Translations under genes and position numbers: made by a program
The notes under the pieces: model-generated
Told to the model about the DNA's origin: nothing
The model's input: the letters and a program-made list of their open reading frames with translations, nothing else
The model's database searches: none
Shown: positions 16,177 to 24,682 of the stretch, in pieces
How the letters are laid out: each line of letters opens with the position of its first letter
Position numbering within the stretch: position 1 is the first letter of the stretch
Assembly: GCA_002343845.1 (NCBI GenBank)
Contig: DDSQ01000104.1
Coordinates: 1-48,056, forward strand
Direction: 5' to 3'
Origin: Planctomycetes bacterium UBA2386
Lineage (GTDB): Bacteria; Planctomycetota; UBA1135; UBA2386
DNA length: 48,056 nucleotides

Positions 16177-18027
16177 TCAGCGTGCGAGCGCTTCCAGTTC
16201 CGCAGCAGCATCCCGATGCCCCGGCCGCAGCGTCAGCGCCCGCTGCAACGCGGCGCGCGCTTCGTCGCGCCGGCCCAGGCGCGCGAGGACCCGGCCGAGG
16301 TTGAGCCAGGGCCCGAAGTACTCGGGATCGATCGCGACCGCACGGCGGTAGTGCGTCGCCGCCAGTTCGAGTTCGTCGAGCTGGAAGCACGCGTTGGCGA
16401 AGTTGCCGTGCACCACGGCCGAATGCGGCAGCACCTCCAGCGCTCGGGCGAAGTGCTGCCGCGCCTCCGTGGCGCGCGCGTCGCGACCGGCGAGCACGCC
16501 GAGCTGCACGTGCGCGAGTCCATGGCCCGGATCGAGGACCAGCGCCTCGCGGTAGGCCCGCGCCGCGTCGTCGAGCCGCCCTTCGCGTTCGGCGCACAGA
16601 CCGAGTTCCAGCACGACGTCCGCGGACCCCGGCGAGATCGTGCGCGCCCGCACCAACGCCGCCTTGGCGCCCGCGAGATCGCCACGATCGCGACGGAACC
16701 GCGCCTGCTGCAGCAGCAGGTTCCACGCATCGGGCAGCTTCTCGAGCTGGCGCGCGACGTGGGCCTCTTCGAGCGGCACGGCGTCCGCCGGCGCGACGGT
16801 CAACGCGAACGTCAACGTGCCCATCTCGTCGGCCGACTGCTGGCCGAACCGCACCCGCTGCGGCGGCCGCGACGGGTTGCCGGGATTCGCCACGCTGTTG
16901 TCGTAGCCGTACTCGATCGCGAGCGTCGTTCCGGCGGGCAGCGGCATCGGCACGCGCAGGCGGTAGTCGTCCTGCCAGTCGAAGTCCCACGCGTCGATCG
17001 CGAGCAGCACGCGCACTTCGCCTCCGGGCAACGTCGCGGTGGCGCGCATGCGTCGGCAGATGCGGTGCGCGTGCGGATAGAGCGCATGCAGCGTCGCCGC
17101 CACGGGCAGGACGAAGTGGTCGCGCAGCACGAAGTCCGCAACGCCCGGGGCGATGTCGATCGCCTCGGAGAACAGCACGACCGTGCGGAACGTCGTCGTC
17201 GTCGGCACGTCGCTGAACCAGAACCCGATCTCGGGCTGGACGAGCTCGTCCTTGCCGGTCGGCACGACGTGCAGCTGCAGCACGAGGTCCGCGCCGGGAC
17301 GCAGGCGCCACGCTCCGCCCGGCGCGTTGCGACGCACGCTCTTGCCCGGCGTCCAGCCGAGGAAGTGACCGTCGGGCGGCGCCGCCGCGCCGAGCGACAT
17401 GCCGGCGAACCCCGGCTCGGCGTCGGTGTCGTCGAGCCGACGCGACTGCCGCGTCTCGTCGACCGCGAGCACCGCGTGGTGCACGGCGCGATTGCCAGGG
17501 CGGATCTCGACGGCCTCGACGAAGCGCAGCCGATCGACGTCGACGGGGATCACCAGGTTGCGGACGCTATCGGGGCCGCTCGCCGCTACCGCCAGCGGTA
17601 CTGGCGCGCGCACGACGAGGTGCGGTTCGCCGAGCTGCCAATCGCTGGCGAACGTCGGCGGCGCGGGCTCGTCCTTCTCGTCACCGCGTGGACCGCCGGC
17701 CGCCGCCCACGCGCGCAGCAGCTCGATCTCGTCGGCACGCAGGCGCCGATCGTCGAGGAAGTCGCCGTGCGTCGGCAACCACGGCGGCATCAGCCGGAGC
17801 TGCGTGACCTCGACGATCATCTCGCGCCGCTTCCAGACGTCATCGAAGCCGAGCAAGACAAACGGTGCTGGCTGGCCGGGGCGGTGGCAGCCCACACACG
17901 CGCGATGGATCAGCGGGGCGACGTCGCGCGACCAGGTCGGCGGCGCACCTTGCGCCGCAATCGCCCCTGCGATCGACAACGGCACGAGCAGCCGGCGGAG
18001 TTGGAGTCGGGAACTCGCTGCGTCCAC
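16177..18027 (-). CDS. Cytochrome c / copper type II monooxygenase-like / TPR fusion protein
   Basis: The GTG at 18027 gives a 616-residue product with a signal peptide ending near residue 26. A haem c site CVGCH (44-48) lies in a short cytochrome domain (TWSRDVAPLIHRACVGCHRP, then LMPPWLPTHGDF). Residues about 155-410 resemble the two-domain PHM/DBM copper fold: RAVHHAVLAVDE (HH 183-184), QLHV (H253) and LYPHAHRI (H319, H321). Residues about 430-616 are tandem TPRs. Similar haem-copper-TPR proteins occur in planctomycetes and acidobacteria; the substrate is unknown. An ATG at 18108 would add an Arg-rich start that does not look like a signal peptide. Confidence 0.8.
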   Translation of the reverse strand: MDAASSRLQLRRLLVPLSIAGAIAAQGAPPTWSRDVAPLIHRACVGCHRPGQPAPFVLLGFDDVWKRREMIVEVTQLRLMPPWLPTHGDFLDDRRLRADEIELLRAWAAAGGPRGDEKDEPAPPTFASDWQLGEPHLVVRAPVPLAVAASGPDSVRNLVIPVDVDRLRFVEAVEIRPGNRAVHHAVLAVDETRQSRRLDDTDAEPGFAGMSLGAAAPPDGHFLGWTPGKSVRRNAPGGAWRLRPGADLVLQLHVVPTGKDELVQPEIGFWFSDVPTTTTFRTVVLFSEAIDIAPGVADFVLRDHFVLPVAATLHALYPHAHRICRRMRATATLPGGEVRVLLAIDAWDFDWQDDYRLRVPMPLPAGTTLAIEYGYDNSVANPGNPSRPPQRVRFGQQSADEMGTLTFALTVAPADAVPLEEAHVARQLEKLPDAWNLLLQQARFRRDRGDLAGAKAALVRARTISPGSADVVLELGLCAEREGRLDDAARAYREALVLDPGHGLAHVQLGVLAGRDARATEARQHFARALEVLPHSAVVHGNFANACFQLDELELAATHYRRAVAIDPEYFGPWLNLGRVLARLGRRDEARAALQRALTLRPGHRDAAAELEALAR

Positions 18028-18095
18028 GACCGCCCGATGTACTCGCGAACGACGCAACACGCCATGCCGGCGGTCGGCGTGGCGCCGCGCGTCGC

Positions 18096-18101
18096 TAGAC
18101 T
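18096..18101 (+). promoter_or_regulatory. -10-like TAGACT, 15 nt before the metallopeptidase start
   Basis: TAGACT ends 15 bases before ATG 18117. No Shine-Dalgarno is visible in the short leader. Confidence 0.3.
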
Positions 18102-18116
18102 CCCGCACCTCGCGGC

Positions 18117-21100
18117 ATGCACTCCCTACGGCTTCTCGTCCCGACCCTGTCGCTGCTGACCGCCCTGGCGGCGCAGGCGCCGATGTCGGTCCCGGTCAAC
18201 GTCACGGCCGAGGTCGACGCGGCGACGCTGGCGACCACCGGGCGCACCGAGCTGCGGCTGAAGTTCGCCTGCGAGGAGGCGCTGTCGAAGGCCTACGCGG
18301 TGCGCGTCGAACTGCGGCGCGCGGGCACGATGGTCCTCCGCCGCGAACACGCGCCGCCGGTGCCGACGCGCCAGTGGGCGAAGGGCAAGCCGGTCGAGTA
18401 CGCGCTGCCGATCGTCTTCCGCATGCCGCCGCCGCGCGTCCAGGCGGGCGACACGATCGAGGTGTGCCTCGGCTTCTTCGACGCCGCCGAGGACAGCGTG
18501 TCGCCGCCGCTGTCGCGGGGTGCGGGCGGCGACGGCATGGCGCGCGTCGCGACGTTCGTGTTCCCGGACCTCGGCGGCACGCCAGACGCCGCCGCGGTCG
18601 ACGCGGCGATCGCCGCTGCCCCAGCACTCGCGGCGAAGGACGCGCGCGCGGCATGGGACGGTCTCGAGTTCGTGTTCCGCCGCCTGCACGACTACCCGCT
18701 GAAGCAGAAGGTGCAGAAGGCGCTGCTGCCGATCGGGCGCATGCCGCCCGAGCCATTGACGTTCGAAGAACGCGACATCGTGCAAGAACGGATCCGCGAG
18801 GAGCGCGCCCGCTACCTGCGCCAGATCGCCGGTCGCATGCACGATCGTGGCCGCCTGCTCGGCGCCTTGATGCTGCTCGACGAGGTCGGCGGAGCGCTGC
18901 AGGAGAACGCGGATCGCGCGGTGCTCGGCGCGCTGGCGGACGCGCGGCGCGTCACGCAGGACCGCGACGGCATCGCTGCGAAGGTGTTCGCGTTGACCGA
19001 CGAGCAGAAGGCCGAGCTCGCGCAACTCGAACAGACGATCAAGCACGGCCCCGAACGGCTGACCGTCGGTGAGAAGCTCGCCAAGGACCGCGCCAAGCGC
19101 GCCGTCGGGCGCGAACTCGTGCGCACGCTCGAGTTCACGCCGGAACTGCGCGAACAGGCCAAGGTCGCGCGCGCGGCCATCGAGAAGGCGTGGCTCGCCG
19201 ACGTGCCGCCCGACGAACGAGCCGAGGCCGAGGCCGCGATGCAGCACCCGTGCTGGGCCCGCACGACCACGCGCGTGTCACACCGCTTCGTGCTGATCGG
19301 CCCGCAGACGCTGCTCGACGGCGTGGCCGACGACAGCCTGCTGCGCTTCGACCTCGCCTACCTCTACGTGACCGACCTGTTCGGTCGCCTGCCCAACCCG
19401 GACGGCGACCGCGTGACCGTCTACTGGAAGGAACTGTGGGAGTTCGGCGGCGGCGTCGGCGGCGGCAAGATCATCGACATCGGCAACGCCGATGCAGCGG
19501 CGAAGGCGACGCGCGTCGACAACGGCCTGCTCTACCACGAGCTGACCCACTGCGTCGACGACACGCGGCCCGTCTACGGCGGCATGCGCGAGGGCCTCGC
19601 CGACTTCGGCGCGACGTTCTGCATGATGGAACTCGGCCAGGCCGGTGTCGGCCGCGCGTCGATCGGCATGGCAACGCGCGCGTTCCTGCAGGACTACCTC
19701 GAACGCGATCTCGAGTACTGGCGCATCCCGAACTACGGACCGAGCGCGGGCTTCTTCCTGCACTTCGTCACCACCTACGGCAAGAACGGCGACGGCTACC
19801 GCTGGGATCTCTGGCGCCGGTTCTTCCGCGACTACCGCGGCTGCCGCGTCGACGACGAACGCACGCCGACGTTGGCGCGCGCGTTCGCATTCTGGCTGAC
19901 CGAGGCTTTCGGCGAGGCTGCGTTCGCGGACCTGATCCGCTTCCGCTGGCCGTTGCTGCCGGGCGATCTCGCGGCCGTGCGGCTCGAGCAGGATGCAGCG
20001 AAGAACCGCGCGCTCGGCCCGACGCTCGAAGACCACCCGGGCTCGCCGGTGCCGCGCGACCGCATGGCGTCGCGCCTGCAACGCGAGCAGGCGGACGTCG
20101 CCGACCACGCGCAAGAACTCGGCGTGGTGCGCGACTGGCAGGTGATCGGCCCGTTCCGCAAAGTCGGCGTCGACCCCGACTCGTTCCGGTTCGCGCCTGA
20201 ACTCGAGATCGACCTCGCGGCGCGCTACGAGAGCATCAACAACAACCCGACGTGGCGGCGGCCCGGCAGCAAGCCGGTGACGGTGGAGCCGACCGGGTGG
20301 TTGCAGTTCGACTTCTCCTACATGGACGACAGCGCGATCTACGCGCTGACGCACGTGACGTCCGCCGAGCCGGTCGACGCGTGGTTCTGGTTGCGCGCCG
20401 ACGACGACGTGACGCTGTTCGTGAACGACGAGCTCATCGGCAAGTACGAGGGCGCGGGCGGCCGGCTGGGGCCGTGGCGGCCGGACTGGCGCGTCGAGCT
20501 GCCCGACGCGATCAAGTTCGCGGTGCCGCTGCCGAAGGGGCGCAGCAAGGTGCTGGTGAAGGTGCACAACCGCAGCGGGCCGAGCGGACTGATCCTCGCG
20601 ATCGCGCAGCGGAACGGGCTGCCGCTGCCGGGCTGGACCGCGGACGCCGAGGCGCCGGCCAAGAAGCTCGCCGCCATCGACGCGCCCGACGGCAGGAAGT
20701 GGCCGTCGCGCCTGCGCCTCAAGTTCGACGCCGGCGGCGCGCACCGCAAGCTCGACGACACGGTCGGCAAGTGGCGTGTGCGCAACCAGGCGCTCGAGGG
20801 CTTCGCGCGCGAACGCGAGGTCGAGTGGCGCAAGTACACGGTCCGCCCGGGCTTCCCGAAGGACTCGCCGTCGAACCTCGCGTGGCTCTCCGAGAAGGCG
20901 ACCGAGCAGCTCGACGCGTTCTGCCTCACGATCGAGTTGCCCGCCGGCAGCGCCGCCCCGAAGGCGTGCGTGATCGTGCAAGGCGACGGGCTGCGCGATG
21001 CGCTCTCGGGGTGGACGCTGATCCTCGACCCACGCGATGGCAAGGTCACGGCGTGGCTCGAGCGCTACGACCAGCGCGTGTTCGAGTCGCCCGCGGTGGC

Positions 21101-21305
21101 GTTCGACGCCGGCAGCAAGAAGCCGATCGAACTGGTCGTCACGTACTTCGCGCGGCGCCTGTCGGTGACGCTTGGCGGCGAAACCCTGTTCGATCAGGCG
21201 CCGCTGCTGCCGATCCCGGGCCGGCACCGGATCGGCATCGCGACCTGGGGCGAGGAGCTGCGCATCGAGCAGATCGAGCTGCGCGCTCCGGCGCGCACGC
21301 GCTGA
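18117..21305 (+). CDS. Large exported zincin metallopeptidase
   Basis: The 1062-residue product has a signal peptide (MHSLRLLVPTLSLLTALAAQ). Residues 20-155 look like beta-sandwich and 160-370 are largely helical. The peptidase core carries HELTH (474-478) and a downstream Glu in GGMREGLADF (E492), giving an HExxH plus third-ligand zinc site of gluzincin type. Residues about 690-870 resemble a carbohydrate-binding beta-sandwich (FSYMDDSAIYALTHVTSAEP, FVNDELIGKYEGAGG), and the last 170 are a second lectin-like domain. It is probably secreted and anchors to a polymer while cleaving protein. The family is not identified more closely. Its stop is one base from the convergent gene's stop. Confidence 0.75.
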   Translation: MHSLRLLVPTLSLLTALAAQAPMSVPVNVTAEVDAATLATTGRTELRLKFACEEALSKAYAVRVELRRAGTMVLRREHAPPVPTRQWAKGKPVEYALPIVFRMPPPRVQAGDTIEVCLGFFDAAEDSVSPPLSRGAGGDGMARVATFVFPDLGGTPDAAAVDAAIAAAPALAAKDARAAWDGLEFVFRRLHDYPLKQKVQKALLPIGRMPPEPLTFEERDIVQERIREERARYLRQIAGRMHDRGRLLGALMLLDEVGGALQENADRAVLGALADARRVTQDRDGIAAKVFALTDEQKAELAQLEQTIKHGPERLTVGEKLAKDRAKRAVGRELVRTLEFTPELREQAKVARAAIEKAWLADVPPDERAEAEAAMQHPCWARTTTRVSHRFVLIGPQTLLDGVADDSLLRFDLAYLYVTDLFGRLPNPDGDRVTVYWKELWEFGGGVGGGKIIDIGNADAAAKATRVDNGLLYHELTHCVDDTRPVYGGMREGLADFGATFCMMELGQAGVGRASIGMATRAFLQDYLERDLEYWRIPNYGPSAGFFLHFVTTYGKNGDGYRWDLWRRFFRDYRGCRVDDERTPTLARAFAFWLTEAFGEAAFADLIRFRWPLLPGDLAAVRLEQDAAKNRALGPTLEDHPGSPVPRDRMASRLQREQADVADHAQELGVVRDWQVIGPFRKVGVDPDSFRFAPELEIDLAARYESINNNPTWRRPGSKPVTVEPTGWLQFDFSYMDDSAIYALTHVTSAEPVDAWFWLRADDDVTLFVNDELIGKYEGAGGRLGPWRPDWRVELPDAIKFAVPLPKGRSKVLVKVHNRSGPSGLILAIAQRNGLPLPGWTADAEAPAKKLAAIDAPDGRKWPSRLRLKFDAGGAHRKLDDTVGKWRVRNQALEGFAREREVEWRKYTVRPGFPKDSPSNLAWLSEKATEQLDAFCLTIELPAGSAAPKACVIVQGDGLRDALSGWTLILDPRDGKVTAWLERYDQRVFESPAVAFDAGSKKPIELVVTYFARRLSVTLGGETLFDQAPLLPIPGRHRIGIATWGEELRIEQIELRAPARTR

Positions 21306-21306
21306 C

Positions 21307-21693
21307 TCAGTCGTCGCCGAACCGGAAGAACCCGAACCGCATGCCGTCGCGCGTCGACGCCAGCACCGGCAGCACGCGTTGCGGCTGCCACTCCTCTTCG
21401 GCCCAGTGCGCGGCGTCGACGTTCGCCTGCAGCATCGGCTCGATCGCCGCCCGCGGCATCAGCCCGACGAGCTTGCCGGGCGGCAGGGCGTCGCCGGTCA
21501 GCCGCCGGATCGCGGCGCGCAGCTGGTCGGCGTCGCGCGAGTCGGCGGTCGCGACGATGCCGCAGACCCGCGCCATCGGCGCCTTCGCCAGCATCTCGCG
21601 CGCCTCGGCGAGCAGTTCCTTGCCGTGCTGGTTCAGCAACGCCTCCGAGTCGAGCTGCTGGTAGAAGGAGTCGATCGGGTCGTTCGGGTCCAT
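21307..21693 (-). CDS. Conserved small protein of unknown function
   Basis: ATG 21693 gives a 128-residue cytoplasmic-looking product (MDPNDPIDSFYQQLDSEALL). It is mostly helical for the first 90 residues (KELLAEAREMLAKAPMARV) and then has strand-like RVLPVLASTRDGMRFGFFRFGDD. No family is recognised, and no catalytic motif or membrane segment is seen. An in-frame upstream extension to 21777 is Arg/Gly-rich and is disfavoured. Its stop is separated from the metallopeptidase stop by a single base. Confidence 0.55.
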   Translation of the reverse strand: MDPNDPIDSFYQQLDSEALLNQHGKELLAEAREMLAKAPMARVCGIVATADSRDADQLRAAIRRLTGDALPPGKLVGLMPRAAIEPMLQANVDAAHWAEEEWQPQRVLPVLASTRDGMRFGFFRFGDD

Positions 21694-21847
21694 GGCGCCG
21701 GGTTCGCCGATTCGACCGCCGCGATCCCGACCGCACAATCGGGTGCGGCCGGAGCATCGCGCGTTCGGCGGCAGCACGGACGAGCTCGTCCACCGTCGCG
21801 CCGGGCGCCCGCCGATGGCACGCGCGCTGGCGCGACGACGTGATCGT

Positions 21848-24499
21848 CTACTGCCGGGTCGTCGACGCCGTGTTCGTCGTCAGCACCGGGAACGGACTCG
21901 GCCAACCGAGGTCGACCCCGACCGCCTCGAGGTAGATCGTGCCGGCCGGCAGCGGCGGCAGGTTGAACCGGTATGCGCTCGTCGTGGCGCTGAACTGGAA
22001 CGCGTCCGAGATGATGAGATCGGCGAACTGGTTGCCGAGCCCGAGGCTCACCTGGCCCGGCACGACCGTCGGCTGGTTGCTGAAGCTGAGGCACAGGATG
22101 CCGTATCCCGTCGACTGCGTGAGCCCGCTGCCGGTGCCGCGCGCAACCCACACCGACCACGGATGGCTGCCCACGACGGGCGGCGCGCCGAGGAAGAAGG
22201 TCGGATTCTCGACGAACGTGACGTTCACGGCCGAACTGGTGCCCGCCGCGTTGGTCAACGACAGCGGATACGTGCCGGGCGACCATCCCTTCGGCGGGTA
22301 GAAGCGCAGCGTCTCTGCGTCGACCACCTCGAAGTAGCCCGAACCCCAGGTGGTCGGCGACGTGCTGGTGATCTGCGCGAACATCAGGTTCACCCGGGTC
22401 ACCGTGTTCATGCGCTTGCCGGTCAGCGTGAAGTAGCCGGTCGTCACGTTGTTGCGCGACGTCGGACTGACCGAGTCGATGCGCGGCCGCTGCGGGTACG
22501 ACGGCAACCCGTAGGTCGGGAACAGGTCGATGTCGGGCCAGTCCGTGATCGCTTCGATGCGGTCGTTCATCGCCGACGTCGAGGCGCTGCTGGTCGGCGA
22601 GTTGAAGAACACGGCCCAAGCGATGCCATCGTCTCGCCAGCAGACGTCGGCGGTCGCGTTGCTGGGCAGCCAACCGCCCTTCGAGTACGAGGTGACGCCG
22701 CCCGGGCGGGACGACCACGCCATCGACGCCAGGCAGACTTCCGACGTGTCGCTCGTACCGAACTTGGGGTAGGTCAGGGGCTGCAGCATGGTGGCGCGCG
22801 TCGCCGACTGGAACAGGATCGCGTCCGACCCTTCCAGGTCGAACGCACCCGACAGCAGGCGCACGTAGTCCACGACCGAGGCGGACAGCCCGCCGGACGC
22901 GCGCTTGAAGTTGAGGTCCTCGGCGTAGAGCGCCGCGCGCCGGCGGCGATCGGTGTGCAGTTCGCTCTGCTTGAGCCACAGGTCACCCGACATGTGGTGC
23001 CGCACGTCGTTCGTCGTCAGATCCGAGTACAGGGACGGCGCCACGTGCATGCGGTTGATGCCGAGCGGCGACAGCACCTGGCTCTGCACGTAGTTCCAGT
23101 ACGACTGGCCCGAGTTCTCGCGGATGACTTCCGCGACCAGCAGGAACGCGGCGTTCGAGTAGGCGGCCGTAGTCGGCAGGCTGTACGGATTGAACAGCAT
23201 CGCCTGCGTCGCCAGCCAATCCGCGCCATCGGCGAGGCTCACGGGGTACTGCGGTGACGAGGAGCTCAGCCAGTTCGCCACCTCGCCCGGCGTGTAGCTT
23301 TCGCGAATGCCGCTCGTGTAGCGAAGGATGCTGCGGATCGTCACGTTCGCGAACGAACTGCCCGACGGGTAACTCAGGCCCAAAGTCGTGGCCGGCAAGG
23401 TCGACATCGACAAGTAGCCCTGCTCATCGGCCTGGTGCGCGGCGAACGCCGCGACGGGCTTGGCGCAACTGCCGATCCGGAACGAGCTGTCGGGATACAC
23501 CAGCGCGTTCCCGGGCTCCGTCAAGTTGAAGGCTCGGGCGTGCACCAATCGCCCGTCCTTGGTGATGGCGACCGCAGCGCCGCGATGGCGGCCACTCTGC
23601 ATGACCGACTGCACGTAGGAGTCGATCGACGCGAACGTCGCCGACGCGGAACCGTGGTTGGTCCACACCCGCGTGCGGGGCGTGCGGAACTGGGCCCACG
23701 ACCCGGCGTGACGAATCGAGCTGCCGCTGCCTCCCGACGCGATCAACCGCGGAAACTGGCCGAGCCCCATCAACGTGCCGTTCAGGTTCGTCCAGCCCGC
23801 CGTGGACTGGTTCGAGGCGACGGTCTCCGTGCCGACGCGCTGGTCGTACCACACCGAGATGTAGCGGTGGTCGTCGGACATGCCGATGCAGGCGAGTCGG
23901 TGGTCCGGCTCACCGTGCGCCGTGCGCGTCTCGCCGAACTCCGTGGAGTCTGCATCGACGGCGTAGCCCCACGACACGTTCGTCGGGTTGGGCTCGAAGA
24001 CCATCACGTACTGATAGCTCGACGAGCTGCCGACGATGTCGACGGACACCGGGATGCGATCGTTGTCGCGTTCCAAGTCCATGACGGCCGAGACCGAAAA
24101 GTCGGGCGTGGTGAGATAGACGGCGACGTCGGCTGAGTCGGCGACGAACACCGCCGCATACACGCGCGTCGACACGCTGCCCGCGGCGGAAACGATCTTG
24201 GCTCGGTAGCCCAGCGGCTCCCACGTGTTCCGGAACGTCGTGAACTGCAGGCTCGACATGTCGTGCGAACTGACCCACGCGGGCCCGATGACCTGTTCCC
24301 ACACCGCCGAGTAGCGCGGCGTCGCCAGGGTTCCGGCGACACTCAACGACACCAGGCGATAGCCCTGGTTGCTCAGGTTGTTGAAGTTCGTCTGGTGCGT
24401 GGCCGACGAGACATCGAAGTACGACGTGACCTGGGCAACTGCGGCGACGCCCAGCCAGGCGGCGGCGAGGAAAGCGCGGACGAGGGAGACGTTGGGCAT
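21848..24499 (-). CDS. Exported serine beta-lactamase-fold hydrolase with BTRD1-like repeats (polyglycine-hydrolase-like)
   Basis: From ATG 24499 (GGAG eight bases upstream) the 883-residue product has a signal peptide (about 1-23). Residues 25-285 hold tandem BTRD1-like repeats: YRLVSLSVAGTLATPRYSAVW, IGPAWVSSHDMSSLQF and YISVWYDQRV. The class C beta-lactamase/esterase domain (about 290-690) has SCAK (Ser344, Lys347), YSN (447-449) and a late YSKGGW. The C-terminus has an IPT/TIG-like domain (IDSVSPTSRNNVTTGYFTLT) and a beta-sandwich of the kind found on secreted planctomycete proteins. Fungal polyglycine hydrolases share the BTRD1 plus beta-lactamase layout. The substrate could be a peptide, ester or glycine-rich chain. 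Confidence 0.8.
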   Translation of the reverse strand: MPNVSLVRAFLAAAWLGVAAVAQVTSYFDVSSATHQTNFNNLSNQGYRLVSLSVAGTLATPRYSAVWEQVIGPAWVSSHDMSSLQFTTFRNTWEPLGYRAKIVSAAGSVSTRVYAAVFVADSADVAVYLTTPDFSVSAVMDLERDNDRIPVSVDIVGSSSSYQYVMVFEPNPTNVSWGYAVDADSTEFGETRTAHGEPDHRLACIGMSDDHRYISVWYDQRVGTETVASNQSTAGWTNLNGTLMGLGQFPRLIASGGSGSSIRHAGSWAQFRTPRTRVWTNHGSASATFASIDSYVQSVMQSGRHRGAAVAITKDGRLVHARAFNLTEPGNALVYPDSSFRIGSCAKPVAAFAAHQADEQGYLSMSTLPATTLGLSYPSGSSFANVTIRSILRYTSGIRESYTPGEVANWLSSSSPQYPVSLADGADWLATQAMLFNPYSLPTTAAYSNAAFLLVAEVIRENSGQSYWNYVQSQVLSPLGINRMHVAPSLYSDLTTNDVRHHMSGDLWLKQSELHTDRRRRAALYAEDLNFKRASGGLSASVVDYVRLLSGAFDLEGSDAILFQSATRATMLQPLTYPKFGTSDTSEVCLASMAWSSRPGGVTSYSKGGWLPSNATADVCWRDDGIAWAVFFNSPTSSASTSAMNDRIEAITDWPDIDLFPTYGLPSYPQRPRIDSVSPTSRNNVTTGYFTLTGKRMNTVTRVNLMFAQITSTSPTTWGSGYFEVVDAETLRFYPPKGWSPGTYPLSLTNAAGTSSAVNVTFVENPTFFLGAPPVVGSHPWSVWVARGTGSGLTQSTGYGILCLSFSNQPTVVPGQVSLGLGNQFADLIISDAFQFSATTSAYRFNLPPLPAGTIYLEAVGVDLGWPSPFPVLTTNTASTTRQ

Positions 24500-24682
24500 G
24501 ACGAGGCTCCGGGAGACCGTCCTGCTCATCGGGAAACCGCCGCCGGCGTGACCTGGCGACGCCGCTCGGCCACGATTTGGCCGGGCGTCCGCGCCAAGGG
24601 CCGCTGCCACCTGGGTTTCCGCTGCGGCGGGTGTGAGCGCACGCCGCTATTCTCCCCGCCCCTCGCTGCGAACCCGCCCAAC

